A DNA stretch of 64,000 bases from Thiomargarita sp. (GCA_022729575.1 DZAL01000001.1:86755-150754); one strand, 5' to 3'; numbered from the stretch's first letter, positions 27,254-35,041 are shown. The notes: generated from the letters alone by a model not told the origin. Program-made: numbers and translations.

Positions 27254-27499
27254 ATGTTAAATTTTAAACAACTTGAACTGGGTCAGCAATTATTTGAACA
27301 ACTGCAACCGAAATTTGCTGACCTGAAGTTAATTGATATTACGGAAAGTGTCTTCAATCCGACTAATATTTGGGTTAATATTGTGATGCCAGCCGACCGA
27401 GAGAGTTGGATGGACGTGATAGAAGCCGCCAGTGATATGTCTATGGACTTGCTGTTGGACTATGGCTATCATATTACCATCAATCCTGTGACGAATTAG
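27254..27499 (+). CDS. HEPN partner, degenerate MNT-like protein, copy 1
   Basis: An 81-aa protein: MLNFKQLELGQQLFEQLQ, then ITESVFNPTNIWVNIVMPAD, then DLLLDYGYHITINP. Paralogues at 35498 and 40164 always sit directly after a HEPN gene. The secondary-structure order (helix, strand, strand, helix, strand) and position suggest a minimal nucleotidyltransferase-like fold, but the catalytic GSxxxGxxxxxSDxD motif is absent. Role as an antitoxin is inferred from position only. Confidence 0.6.
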   Translation: MLNFKQLELGQQLFEQLQPKFADLKLIDITESVFNPTNIWVNIVMPADRESWMDVIEAASDMSMDLLLDYGYHITINPVTN

Positions 27500-27533
27500 C
27501 CAGGTAGGATGGACAAACCTCTTTTCGCTGGCT

Positions 27534-27785
27534 CACCACCTGGCGGGACGTTACCAAGAAGCCCTGACGAGTTTTGAACTGGTCTTAGAATGCCGGGCTG
27601 ACACTCCTCCAGCACTTTACTATATAGCCTGTATTTATGCGTTACCAGGTGAAGTCAAACCGGCGGTAGCCTACTTGCAAAAAGCCATTGCTATCGGTGC
27701 TGACTATCGGGAACTGGCGAAAGAGACTCATGCTTTTGATAAAATACGTCCAGACGAAATTTTTCAGAATTTAGTGGCAAACTAA
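27534..27785 (+). pseudogene. TPR-protein fragment, copy 1
   Basis: An open frame without a start codon: HHLAGRYQEALTSFELVLE, then PPALYYIACIYALPG, then AVAYLQKAIAIGADYREL, then IRPDEIFQNLVAN. These are two to three tetratricopeptide repeats. The 5' end is replaced by a 'ccaggtaggatggacaaacc' repeat. A nearly identical fragment is at 28829-29134. Both lie 15 bp upstream of an ART-like gene. Confidence 0.7.
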
Positions 27786-27800
27786 CGGAGGAATCTTGAG

Positions 27801-28465
27801 GTGACTGACGTTATCACCAATATTGAAACGGCGGCCATACTTACCCTTAAAGGAGTGCATGGCACCAGTCGGACTGCGGCACAGGAAATTGTCCAGCATC
27901 AAATTTTTCAAAAGACTGGCAAAGGACGTGTCGGAACGGGCGTGTATTTTTGGCGAGAGAATATTTACGCTAAAGAGTTAGCGAGTTGTTGGTATGAATA
28001 CCGGGTCCGTAAGGGCGATTTCAAACCCAATGAGGGCGCTGTCATTTATGCAGATATTTGCGTCAAGGAGAATGAATTTTGGGATTTAGAAGAACCTTCC
28101 GCTAAGGATGACTTAGGTATATTTGCGATGCTGCAAATTAGTATAGACCCTCTTGATGATGCTGGAGATAAGGGCGCAATATAAGTACTGAAGTATAAAT
28201 TTTCTCGTATGTTCTTTCGCCCCTCTCCCTCTGGGAGAGGGGTCGGGGGTGAGGGAAAATACCGCAAAATTTCTGCTTCAGTACTTACGATTTATTTATA
28301 GAACGGATAGAAAGAAAGACTCAGATGAAATGTAAAGTGTTCCAAATTCGTATTCCGTCACCACCCAAATGCCCAAATTATCCCACGACGCTGTTAGGTA
28401 ATCCACTTGCCTACGTGGTACGGGATGAAACTTGTATCCATTTAGACCGATTAGAGGAGATATAA
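27801..28465 (+). pseudogene. ADP-ribosyltransferase-like gene, copy 1, split by a MITE
   Basis: GTG start at 27801 with GGAGG 9 nt upstream. The first 127 codons match copy 2 (29150): GVHGTSRTAAQEIVQHQIFQ, then GRVGTGVYFWRENIYAKELA. At 28184-28285 a 102-bp element flanked by TA interrupts the gene; the element supplies the stop TAA at 28182. Removing the element and one TA gives GAIYDLFIERIERKTQMKC and an uninterrupted frame to TAA 28463-28465. The HGT...GxGxYFW pattern resembles the H and Y positions of ADP-ribosyltransferase folds. Confidence 0.75.
28184..28285. mobile_element. MITE with TA target duplication, 102 bp (copy 1)
   Basis: Ends AGTACTGAAGTATAAATTTT and AAAATTTCTGCTTCAGTACT (near-complementary), flanked on both sides by TA (28182-28183, 28286-28287). 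The interior carries the CCCCTCTCCC...GGGTCGGGGGTGAGGG module. Members with the same ends and TA flanks are at 30263-30364, 40931-41043 and 57823-57983. TA duplications are characteristic of IS630/Tc1-mariner-type transposition. Confidence 0.88.
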
Positions 28466-28467
28466 CC

Positions 28468-28725
28468 ATGAACCCACAATTATTCCAACAAGCTGCTCAA
28501 GCTGTACTTGCTGAACTTCGCGCGATGAGTCCTGAAGAACTACGTGCTGAAATCGTCAAACGTCGAGATAGCGATATTGCTAATTTGTTTCGGATAGCCC
28601 GTGAATTTGACGATAATTTTATGCGCTTTCCACCCCGTGGAGGACCAACCAGTTGTCAGGTGACACCTGCCTCTGATGGAAGTGTACTTCCTGGCGGAAT
28701 CACCACAGAAATGCTAGAAAACTAG
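28468..28725 (+). CDS. ART partner protein, 85 aa, copy 1
   Basis: MNPQLFQQAAQAVLAELRAM, then SPEELRAEIVKRRDSDIA, then REFDDNFMRFPPRGGPTSCQ, and TTEMLEN at the end. I do not recognise a family. The N-terminal half looks helical; the C-terminal half is glycine/proline-rich and identical to copy 2. It begins 2 bp after the restored ART stop, so the two were an operon. The frame opens at 28432, but homology with copy 2 sets the start at ATG 28468. Confidence 0.7.
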   Translation: MNPQLFQQAAQAVLAELRAMSPEELRAEIVKRRDSDIANLFRIAREFDDNFMRFPPRGGPTSCQVTPASDGSVLPGGITTEMLEN

Positions 28726-28828
28726 CCAGATAGAGTGGGCAAACCTCTTTTCGTTGGTTCAGCATTCAAATCGTAACCGTTAAGATTTTTGGTGGGCAAT
28801 GAGAAACCGGATTGCCCACCCTACTTGA

Positions 28829-29134
28829 CTGAAAGCAGCCATTCAAAAAAGGCGGGCTAGGTACTATGAACAAGGTAAACAGCATTACCTGGCAGGACGT
28901 TACCAAGAAGCCCTGACGAGTTTTGAACTGGTCTTAAAATGTCGAGCTGACACCCCTCCAGCACTTTACTATATAGCCTGTATTTATGCGTTACCAGGTG
29001 AAGTCAAACCGGCGGTAGCCTACTTGCAAAAAGCCATTGCTATCGGTGCTGACTATCGGGAACTGGCGAAAGAGACTCATGCTTTTGATAAAATACGTCC
29101 AGACGAAATTTTTCAGAATTTAGTGGCAAACTAA
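28829..29134 (+). pseudogene. TPR-protein fragment, copy 2
   Basis: As copy 1 but longer at the 5' side: RARYYEQGKQHYLAGRYQEA, then the same TPRs and the same IFQNLVAN end. There is no ATG in frame before the first TPR, and a TGA lies at 28826, so the gene start is lost, replaced by the 'gattgcccaccctacttgactg' repeat. Confidence 0.7.
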
Positions 29135-29149
29135 CGGAGGAATCTTGAG

Positions 29150-29719
29150 GTGACTGACGTTATCACCAATATTGAAACGGCGGCCATACTTACCCTTAAA
29201 GGAGTGCATGGCACCAGTCGGACTGCGGCACAGGAAATTGTCCAGCATCAAATTTTTCAAAAGACTGGCAAAGGACGTGTCGGAACGGGCGTGTATTTTT
29301 GGCGAGAGAATATTTACGCTAAAGAGTTAGCGAGTTGTTGGTATGAATATCGGGTCCGTAAAGGCTATTTCAAACCCAATGAGGGCGCAGTTATTTACGC
29401 AGATATTGCGGTAAATAAAAACGATTTTTTGGATTTAGAGAAACCATTGTATAAGGATGCGTTGGGCATCTTTGCCATGCAACAACCTAGTTTAGAGCAT
29501 CTTGATGATGATGCTGGAGACATGGGCGCACTTTACAATGTGTTTATTGAAAGATTGGAAAAAAACTTCAATCTGAAATGTAGAGTTTTCCAAATTCGTA
29601 TCCCGTCACCACCCAAATGTCAAACGTATCCAACCTCACTGTTGGGTAATCCGCTGGCTTACGTGGTACGAGACGAAACCTGTATTCACCTAGACAAAAT
29701 TGAGGAGATACGAAAATGA
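29150..29719 (+). CDS. ADP-ribosyltransferase-like protein, copy 2 (intact)
   Basis: A 189-aa soluble protein. Start GTG 29150 with GGAGG 9 nt upstream. Features in order: GVHGTSRTAAQEIV (possible catalytic His of an ART fold), GRVGTGVYFWRENIYAKELA (Tyr within a GxGxY(F) pattern), then EGAVIYADIAVNKNDFLDLE, an acidic loop (SLEHLDDDAGDMG), and a C-terminal IRIPSPPKC region. The HGT/GxGxYF spacing is that of PARP/ART-superfamily enzymes, but I cannot name a family; the third catalytic residue is not certain. It overlaps its 85-aa partner by 4 bp, the arrangement of toxin-antitoxin pairs. Confidence 0.6.
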   Translation: MTDVITNIETAAILTLKGVHGTSRTAAQEIVQHQIFQKTGKGRVGTGVYFWRENIYAKELASCWYEYRVRKGYFKPNEGAVIYADIAVNKNDFLDLEKPLYKDALGIFAMQQPSLEHLDDDAGDMGALYNVFIERLEKNFNLKCRVFQIRIPSPPKCQTYPTSLLGNPLAYVVRDETCIHLDKIEEIRK

Positions 29720-29973
29720 ACCAAAAAACTATGGAAGAAGCCGTACAAGCAACGCTCGCTGAAATGCGTGCGCTGGGACCCGAAGAACTACATGCCGAAA
29801 TCGTCAAACACAGAAATAGTGACCTTGCGGAGTTGTTTCGGATAGCCCGTGAATTTGACGATAATTTTATGCGCTTTCCACCCCGTGGAGGACCAACCAG
29901 TTGTCAGGTGACACCTGCCTCTGATGGAAGTGTACTTCCTGGCGGAATCACCACAGAAATGCTAGAAAACTAG
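29716..29973 (+). CDS. ART partner protein, 85 aa, copy 2
   Basis: MNQKTMEEAVQATLAEMRAL, GPEELHAEIVKHRNSDLA, then a C-terminal half identical to copy 1 (DDNFMRFPPRGGPTSCQ...). ATG 29716 overlaps the ART stop codon (ATGA). Candidate antitoxin or substrate of the ART-like enzyme, inferred from position. The following 29974-30073 is the 'agccagatagagtgggcaaacc' repeat, the same as behind copy 1. Confidence 0.7.
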   Translation: MNQKTMEEAVQATLAEMRALGPEELHAEIVKHRNSDLAELFRIAREFDDNFMRFPPRGGPTSCQVTPASDGSVLPGGITTEMLEN

Positions 29974-30078
29974 CCAGATAGAGTGGGCAAACCTCTTTTC
30001 GTTGGTTCAGCATTCAAATCGTAACCGTTAAGATTTGGTGGACCATGAGAAACCGGATTGCCCACCCTACCTGGCTAA

Positions 30079-30187
30079 TTGGAAGAACATCAAGGCAACT
30101 TTGGATAAAGTAGAACAACTGAATTTACCGGGCCGTCCTATCGAGGAAATTCTCGCCGAGTTAAGGGCTTTCAGGAAAACCGAATGA
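30079..30187 (+). pseudogene. Antitoxin gene tail (VapB-like remnant)
   Basis: An open stretch reading WKNIKATLDKVEQLNLPG, then EEILAELRAFRKTE and stop. The 5' part is missing, replaced by the 'ccaccctacctggct' repeat. Its stop overlaps the ATG of a PIN-toxin fragment, so this was a vapBC-type pair. Confidence 0.5.
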
Positions 30188-30270
30188 AACTAGCGTATCT
30201 GGATTCTTCCGTATGGATAGCCCATTTTGAAGGGCTTCATTGCCCAGAATATCTTGTTATTAAGTACTGA
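30184..30270 (+). pseudogene. PIN-domain toxin 5' fragment cut by a MITE
   Basis: MKLAYLDSSVWIAHFEGLHC is a typical VapC start with the first active-site Asp. After YLVI the 102-bp MITE begins, and its end sequence supplies the TGA. No PIN continuation exists on the far side, so more than the MITE insertion happened. Confidence 0.65.
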
Positions 30271-30364
30271 AGCATAAATTCGGCGGTATTTTCCCTCACC
30301 CCCGGCCCCTCTCCCAGAGGGCGAGGGGCGAAAGAAAATACGAGAAAATTGCTACTTCAGTACT
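30263..30364. mobile_element. MITE with TA target duplication, 102 bp (copy 2)
   Basis: Ends AGTACTGAAGCATAAATTC and TTGCTACTTCAGTACT, flanked by TA at 30261-30262 and 30365-30366. Same length as copy 1. It lies just upstream of the 136-aa gene, copy 2, whose GAGG ribosome-binding site follows immediately. Confidence 0.88.
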
Positions 30365-30379
30365 TATGAGGAAAATTCC

Positions 30380-30790
30380 ATGACTGAACCACAAACCAAC
30401 GCCATACTCACTTCTTACTTGAATGATGTCAATCGATTATATCAAGATTGGCAAACCGCTTTTCAGATGGACTCCGAAGTAGCGCGTTATTCCACCACGG
30501 ACGATTCATCTGAAGATGAAAAAGCCAAACGTACCGCTATGGTAATATGGGTAGAAAGACAGAAGGAGGATTTGTTGAAAGTCCTTCAATCTGGTTCACA
30601 AATCATTTGTCAAAAATGGCAAACCCTTCGCGGTCAACATGACAGTTTCCATGAAAATCAACATCTATTGATTGCACTAACGACTGATATTGTCTATACT
30701 TTAAACCAAGGTCATGTCAGTCATGCAGCGATAGTCGCTTCCATTTTGGTTGGGTGCCGAGTGTTAGATAAATGGTGTGGACCCATTTAA
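30380..30790 (+). CDS. Hypothetical 136-aa protein, copy 2
   Basis: Paralogue of 26263-26673, same length. The N-terminal third differs (MTEPQTNAILTSYLNDVNRL, acidic TTDDSSEDEKAKRTAM), while DNA from about 30629 to the stop is almost identical, including the palindrome behind it. Function unknown. It is followed 90 bp later by DUF29 copy 2. Confidence 0.65.
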   Translation: MTEPQTNAILTSYLNDVNRLYQDWQTAFQMDSEVARYSTTDDSSEDEKAKRTAMVIWVERQKEDLLKVLQSGSQIICQKWQTLRGQHDSFHENQHLLIALTTDIVYTLNQGHVSHAAIVASILVGCRVLDKWCGPI

Positions 30791-30882
30791 GGTCAGATTA
30801 AACCTGACAGGTCTCGAAGACCTGTCAGGTTTGGTGACGATTATCACTCTTACTACTTACAGATATTAAAGAGGTATCCCTA

Positions 30883-31335
30883 ATGAACATCGCCCCCCAA
30901 TCGTACCAACAAGACTTCTATGCGTGGACTATACACAACGCCTGGTTACTACGCCAAGGTAAATTATCCGAAATTGACCATGAACATATTGCAGAGGAAT
31001 TGGAGGGTATGGCCCGCAGTGAGAAACGTCAAATAGCCAATCGGTTGGCCGTATTATTGGCCCATTTATTAAAATGGGAACATCAACCTACTCACCGTTC
31101 TGGTAGTTGGCGTGGTACGATTAAGGAGCAACGTCGCCGACTCCACAAACTGTTGGAGGAAAATCCTAGCCTGCGCGGAGAATTGCCCGACTGTTTGGCA
31201 GAGGCTTACGAATCGGCCCTGATTCTGGCAGCCACGGAGATGGGAATTTATGAAGACGACCTGCCTCAAACTTGCCAATTCACCTTAGAACAAGTTTTGG
31301 ATAATGGCTTTCCAGAAGATTTAGATAAGAAGTGA
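30883..31335 (+). CDS. DUF29 family protein, copy 2
   Basis: A 150-aa paralogue of 24695-25147 with the same motifs (IDHEHIAEELEGMARSEKR, LAHLLKWEHQPTHR). Shine-Dalgarno AAGAGG precedes ATG 30883. Differences are scattered substitutions, not lesions. Function unknown. Confidence 0.9.
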   Translation: MNIAPQSYQQDFYAWTIHNAWLLRQGKLSEIDHEHIAEELEGMARSEKRQIANRLAVLLAHLLKWEHQPTHRSGSWRGTIKEQRRRLHKLLEENPSLRGELPDCLAEAYESALILAATEMGIYEDDLPQTCQFTLEQVLDNGFPEDLDKK

Positions 31336-31427
31336 GGTTAACATCAATGACACATTTCCGGTTTTCCAAGAGATGACTATGACTTCTACAATATTACTGA
31401 TTCAATGGTATAATAGTTGTGACTTAT

Positions 31428-31691
31428 ATGTGGAAAATTGAATATAAAACACCAGTGATTAGAGTATTGGCAAGAATGTCTCGCAAAGTCGCTAAGTTAA
31501 TCGAAGGAAAAATTGAACAGTTAGCCAACAACCCTTATGCACCAAACAACAATGTCACGGCACTGAAGGGAATGAACAACTATTATCGATTGAGAGTTGG
31601 TGACTGGCGGGTGGTCTATCGAATGGATGGTCAGATTTTGACCATTGTGGTTCTAAAGATTGCCCCGCGTGGCGGCGCTTATCAACCATAA
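31428..31691 (+). CDS. RelE/ParE-type toxin
   Basis: An 87-aa RelE-superfamily protein: MWKIEYKTPVIRVLARMSRK, then NNVTALKGMNNYYRLRVGDWRVVY, ending in VLKIAPRGGAYQ. This matches ribosome-dependent mRNA interferases of the RelE family. I prefer ATG 31428 over GTG 31419. An XRE-type antitoxin gene follows 26 bp later. Confidence 0.85.
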   Translation: MWKIEYKTPVIRVLARMSRKVAKLIEGKIEQLANNPYAPNNNVTALKGMNNYYRLRVGDWRVVYRMDGQILTIVVLKIAPRGGAYQP

Positions 31692-31717
31692 CTCAATCTT
31701 GTGTCCCACTCAACTGG

Positions 31718-32116
31718 ATGGCAACAATGATGATGAACATACAGATTATTCAAAAAGAGGGTAAGCCCGAATGGGCCGTGATTCCGTATGACCTGTATTT
31801 ACAACTCTTGGCAGAAACGGATTTGGCTGAGGACTTGGAATTGTTAGAAGAAGCCGTTGCTGCCGAAGCCACGGAAAGTATTCCCGCCGAAGTGGTTCAC
31901 CGTATCATTGAAGGTGACAACTTAATCCAGGTTTGGCGTAAATATCGTGGTCTCACGCAACAGGAATTGGCTAGACAAGCGGGCATTAGTCATGGCTATT
32001 TAGCAAAACTTGAAACCGGCAGACGAACCACCAGTAGTCAAACCACTTTGACGGCTATCGCTAAGGTATTAAATTTGACGGCAGCAGATTTGACTAGAGA
32101 AGAACTTGACAGTTAA
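31718..32116 (+). CDS. XRE-family antitoxin
   Basis: A 132-aa protein. The N-terminal part (PEWAVIPYDLYLQLLAE) resembles antitoxin dimerisation segments, and a central acidic helix follows. The C-terminal half is a HTH_3 domain: LIQVWRKYRGLTQQELARQ, AGISHGYLAKLETGRR. It pairs with the RelE toxin upstream and likely represses the operon. Confidence 0.85.
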   Translation: MATMMMNIQIIQKEGKPEWAVIPYDLYLQLLAETDLAEDLELLEEAVAAEATESIPAEVVHRIIEGDNLIQVWRKYRGLTQQELARQAGISHGYLAKLETGRRTTSSQTTLTAIAKVLNLTAADLTREELDS

Positions 32117-32182
32117 AATAGGGCGAAGAATTAATTGTCCACCACTGGAGTCCAAATCTTCAGATTTGGACCGGAGAACACT

Positions 32183-32572
32183 ATGAACGATTCCACCAAA
32201 ACTCAAATTCATCACTCCCTCAAAGAAGCCACCGTCAAAATTTTTGCGGAGGGCAAATTTCAAGGCTCCGGCTTTTTCGTCACGCCGACGGGCTATCTCG
32301 TGACGGCTTATCATTGCGTGGCTAAACCTGCCATGCTGAATGCTTTCGGTAAGCCCATGCCGCAAGAATTGTATCAAACGCTAGAGGTTGAGACTTCTCC
32401 TAAAGTGCGTTGGCCTGCTGAACTTGATAAAGACAAGTCCTTGCCGGAACTAGATATAGCGGTGTTAAAGGTATCTCATTCACCCAAAGTATGTCTGCCC
32501 GTTGCCCGGTTGTCTGAACAATGGGAAGGGGATGAAGTGGTGGGCTGTGGCTGTCCAGCAGGCATCCATTAA
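32183..32572 (+). pseudogene. Trypsin-like serine protease, truncated
   Basis: The first 129 codons of a trypsin-like peptidase: FQGSGFFVTPTGYLVTAYHC contains the catalytic His, and ELDIAVLKV the catalytic Asp. The frame ends at VGCGCPAGIH before the GNSGSP serine motif, so the product would be inactive. The start is ATG 32183; the codons before it lie in a GGAGTCC palindrome half. Such protease domains often head conflict-system proteins with GTPase or STAND partners. Confidence 0.75.
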
Positions 32573-32902
32573 ATACTACCACGATTCATATCCTATGGCA
32601 TGGTCACGGCAGGAATGTTAAAATACTCTGGCCACATTTTTTAAAATCAGCTATAATACGGAAATTGTATAATACACCTTCAAAGTATCGAGAATAAAGA
32701 ATTACATTCTGACGAAGCGGAAACTTACTTCGCTCCTTCAAGCAATTGTGCGGTTTTCTGTAATGGTTGGACGCACCTTCTGCGAGATGTTGTTTCAAGC
32801 ACCGCTTCTAATCACTCGTTTGCCGCTATAATTGGAACGATTTTTGCGCATCAAAGATATCTGTAAAACCATCTAGCATTAAAAACCAAAACTAAACACT
32901 TT
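32573..32902. other. Gene-free stretch before the GTPase
   Basis: No open frame with protein-like content, and none of the repeat families seen elsewhere in the window. It may hold the GTPase promoter and decayed remains of the protease gene. Confidence 0.5.
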
Positions 32903-35041
32903 ATGAACGAACTAGCAAGTAATTTTGGCAAGACCCCAAGCGATAAACACCCGCAATTCAAGATTTTATATCGGGCTAAAGAATGTTTGCAGAAACTTAA
33001 TGATTTCTGCAAAGACAAAAATTTGTCTGCTTTACTGGTTTCACAAGCCGAAATGTACCAGAAAAATTTGAAGGAGATGATGGATTATCTCACACCGATA
33101 AACCATAATATCGTCTTTATAGGTGAAGTTGGCGTAGGAAAAACCACAGCCGAATGTTTTTTAATGGGTCTAACTGTGCCAGGAGATACCACTAAAGACG
33201 TTTTACCTAAAACAGTTCCCAAAATTGGCGAAGGTGGGACAACTGGGAGCGAAGTCACCCTTCCACAAGGTGAGAAAGAGAAAATACACACTGAACCTCA
33301 ATCTAAAGATGATGTTGGCGTAGAAAAAACCACCGTAGAATGTTCTTCAAAGAATCAGGCTGTATTCGGGGATACCACTAAAAACGTTTTACCTAAAGTG
33401 GTTCTCGAAACTGGCGCAGGTAGAATAACCGTGTGTGAAGTCATCATCCAGCAAGGTGATAAGGTAGGAATACGCATTGAACCCCAATCTGATACCGAGA
33501 TTTACAACTTAGTCACCGAGTATTGTGCAGGCTTGTTGGAAAGTGAAGTAGCGACCGAAACTCACAAGAGTGAAAAGTCGCAAAAAATAGGTGTCTCAGA
33601 AGAAATTGCACGAGTAATTCGTAACATGGCGGGACTCACTCGTAAAAATCAAAAAGAGGCTGATGGAAAAACCTACAAAATTGAGCCTGCAATGGAACTG
33701 ATAAAATCGATAACCAAGGAAAGTGATTCCCCCAGAATGCGATTGGATAAACTTTTTTCTGAAGTCTTGTCACGCTTGCATTTACGGGAACGCACCCGAA
33801 AGGAAATATGGTGTGACAGAAATACGGATGCTGATTGCCTAACCTGGTTGAAAGAGTTTTTTGCCAAGATTAATAAAGGAATGTTGAAGGACATGTCTTT
33901 GCCACGTTGTGTCGAGGTTATTGTCCCGCCATCCTTCTTACAAAACCACGCTTATCAACTGAGACTGATTGATACTAAAGGAATTGATGAGACCGCCATT
34001 CGTCCTGATCTTCAAAAATGGTTAGAGGAACCACGTAGCCTAACGGTGCTATGCACAAGATTTATGCCGGCACCTGATACGAATGTAAAGGAATTGCTAA
34101 AACACCTCATTGAGATGGGTCAAACCTCTCTCATTAAGGAACGGTTGCTATTAATGGTTTTGTCAAGACCTGGTGAAGCTAAAGAGACGAAAGACGATGA
34201 GGGTAACGAGGTAAAAACAGACGATGATGGTTATGCAGAAAAAGAATCACAAGTTAATTCTGCTTTAAAATTAATTGGAGTCAGTGAGCTACCTATTCTC
34301 TTTTTCAATGCACATGGCGACGACCCTGCACCAATTTTCCAAGAATTGGTCAAGCGGTTGGAACAGATGCGTTTAGCATACAGCCAACGCATTGAAAATA
34401 TTGTTGCTGCTACTGACCAGTTGATTGAGGAGAGAGACTCGGAAGTGCAGCGAAAAGTTATCAAAACACTACAAGTGTTCTTGCAACAACATCGCACTGT
34501 TTGCGGCGATATAAAGTCAGTTCACAATGATTGTGTAGAGGCGTTAAGAACATCTCATGCCAAAACCGTGTATGCAACGGTGTCACGTAAAGGTAAGTGG
34601 GATAACCTCGATTGCTATTTCTTGTTAGGTCAATCGACACGCAAGGAAGCCTCTCGTTGTAGCCAAAAAGCGTTTTACGGTTTGGAAGAATTGTTAAAAA
34701 ATATGTTGGGTCAGGAAGATTTAAAACCCGCCTATGGTTTCCTAGAACAACTGCTTTCCAAATTAGAGCTTTGGAAACAAGACTTTTTGACTGATTCCCA
34801 AAATAGCGGGAAAGAAGTTTTTCGTGAAGTTCTTGATAATGCACATGTTTGGAGTGAGTGCGTAAAACTGTGGGGCGGAGGAAGTGGGTTTCGTCAACAG
34901 GTTGCTAATAATCTACAAGAATGGTTTGTTTCTCCAGAACAAGCTGAATTTCATGAACAACTAAAAACTCGTATAAAATTGGCATGGGATAATAGCCAAT
35001 TGATGAGAGAACTGAGACAACTTTGTGCAGACGTTCAGTAG
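32903..35041 (+). CDS. Dynamin-like large GTPase with duplicated P-loop segment
   Basis: A 712-aa protein. Walker A GEVGVGKTT lies at about 74-82, and a G3-like LRLIDTKGIDET near 354-365; helical segments follow (about 480-712). Unusual: the about 64 residues starting at the P-loop are tandemly repeated. Copy 1 has VGVGKTTAECF..DTTKDVLPKTV, and copy 2 (from about 138) has VGVEKTTVECS..DTTKNVLPKVV, where the essential G of GKT is E. So one nucleotide site is intact and the second is dead. Function unknown; related GTPases act in membrane remodelling or anti-phage responses. Start ATG 32903. Confidence 0.7.
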   Translation: MNELASNFGKTPSDKHPQFKILYRAKECLQKLNDFCKDKNLSALLVSQAEMYQKNLKEMMDYLTPINHNIVFIGEVGVGKTTAECFLMGLTVPGDTTKDVLPKTVPKIGEGGTTGSEVTLPQGEKEKIHTEPQSKDDVGVEKTTVECSSKNQAVFGDTTKNVLPKVVLETGAGRITVCEVIIQQGDKVGIRIEPQSDTEIYNLVTEYCAGLLESEVATETHKSEKSQKIGVSEEIARVIRNMAGLTRKNQKEADGKTYKIEPAMELIKSITKESDSPRMRLDKLFSEVLSRLHLRERTRKEIWCDRNTDADCLTWLKEFFAKINKGMLKDMSLPRCVEVIVPPSFLQNHAYQLRLIDTKGIDETAIRPDLQKWLEEPRSLTVLCTRFMPAPDTNVKELLKHLIEMGQTSLIKERLLLMVLSRPGEAKETKDDEGNEVKTDDDGYAEKESQVNSALKLIGVSELPILFFNAHGDDPAPIFQELVKRLEQMRLAYSQRIENIVAATDQLIEERDSEVQRKVIKTLQVFLQQHRTVCGDIKSVHNDCVEALRTSHAKTVYATVSRKGKWDNLDCYFLLGQSTRKEASRCSQKAFYGLEELLKNMLGQEDLKPAYGFLEQLLSKLELWKQDFLTDSQNSGKEVFREVLDNAHVWSECVKLWGGGSGFRQQVANNLQEWFVSPEQAEFHEQLKTRIKLAWDNSQLMRELRQLCADVQ

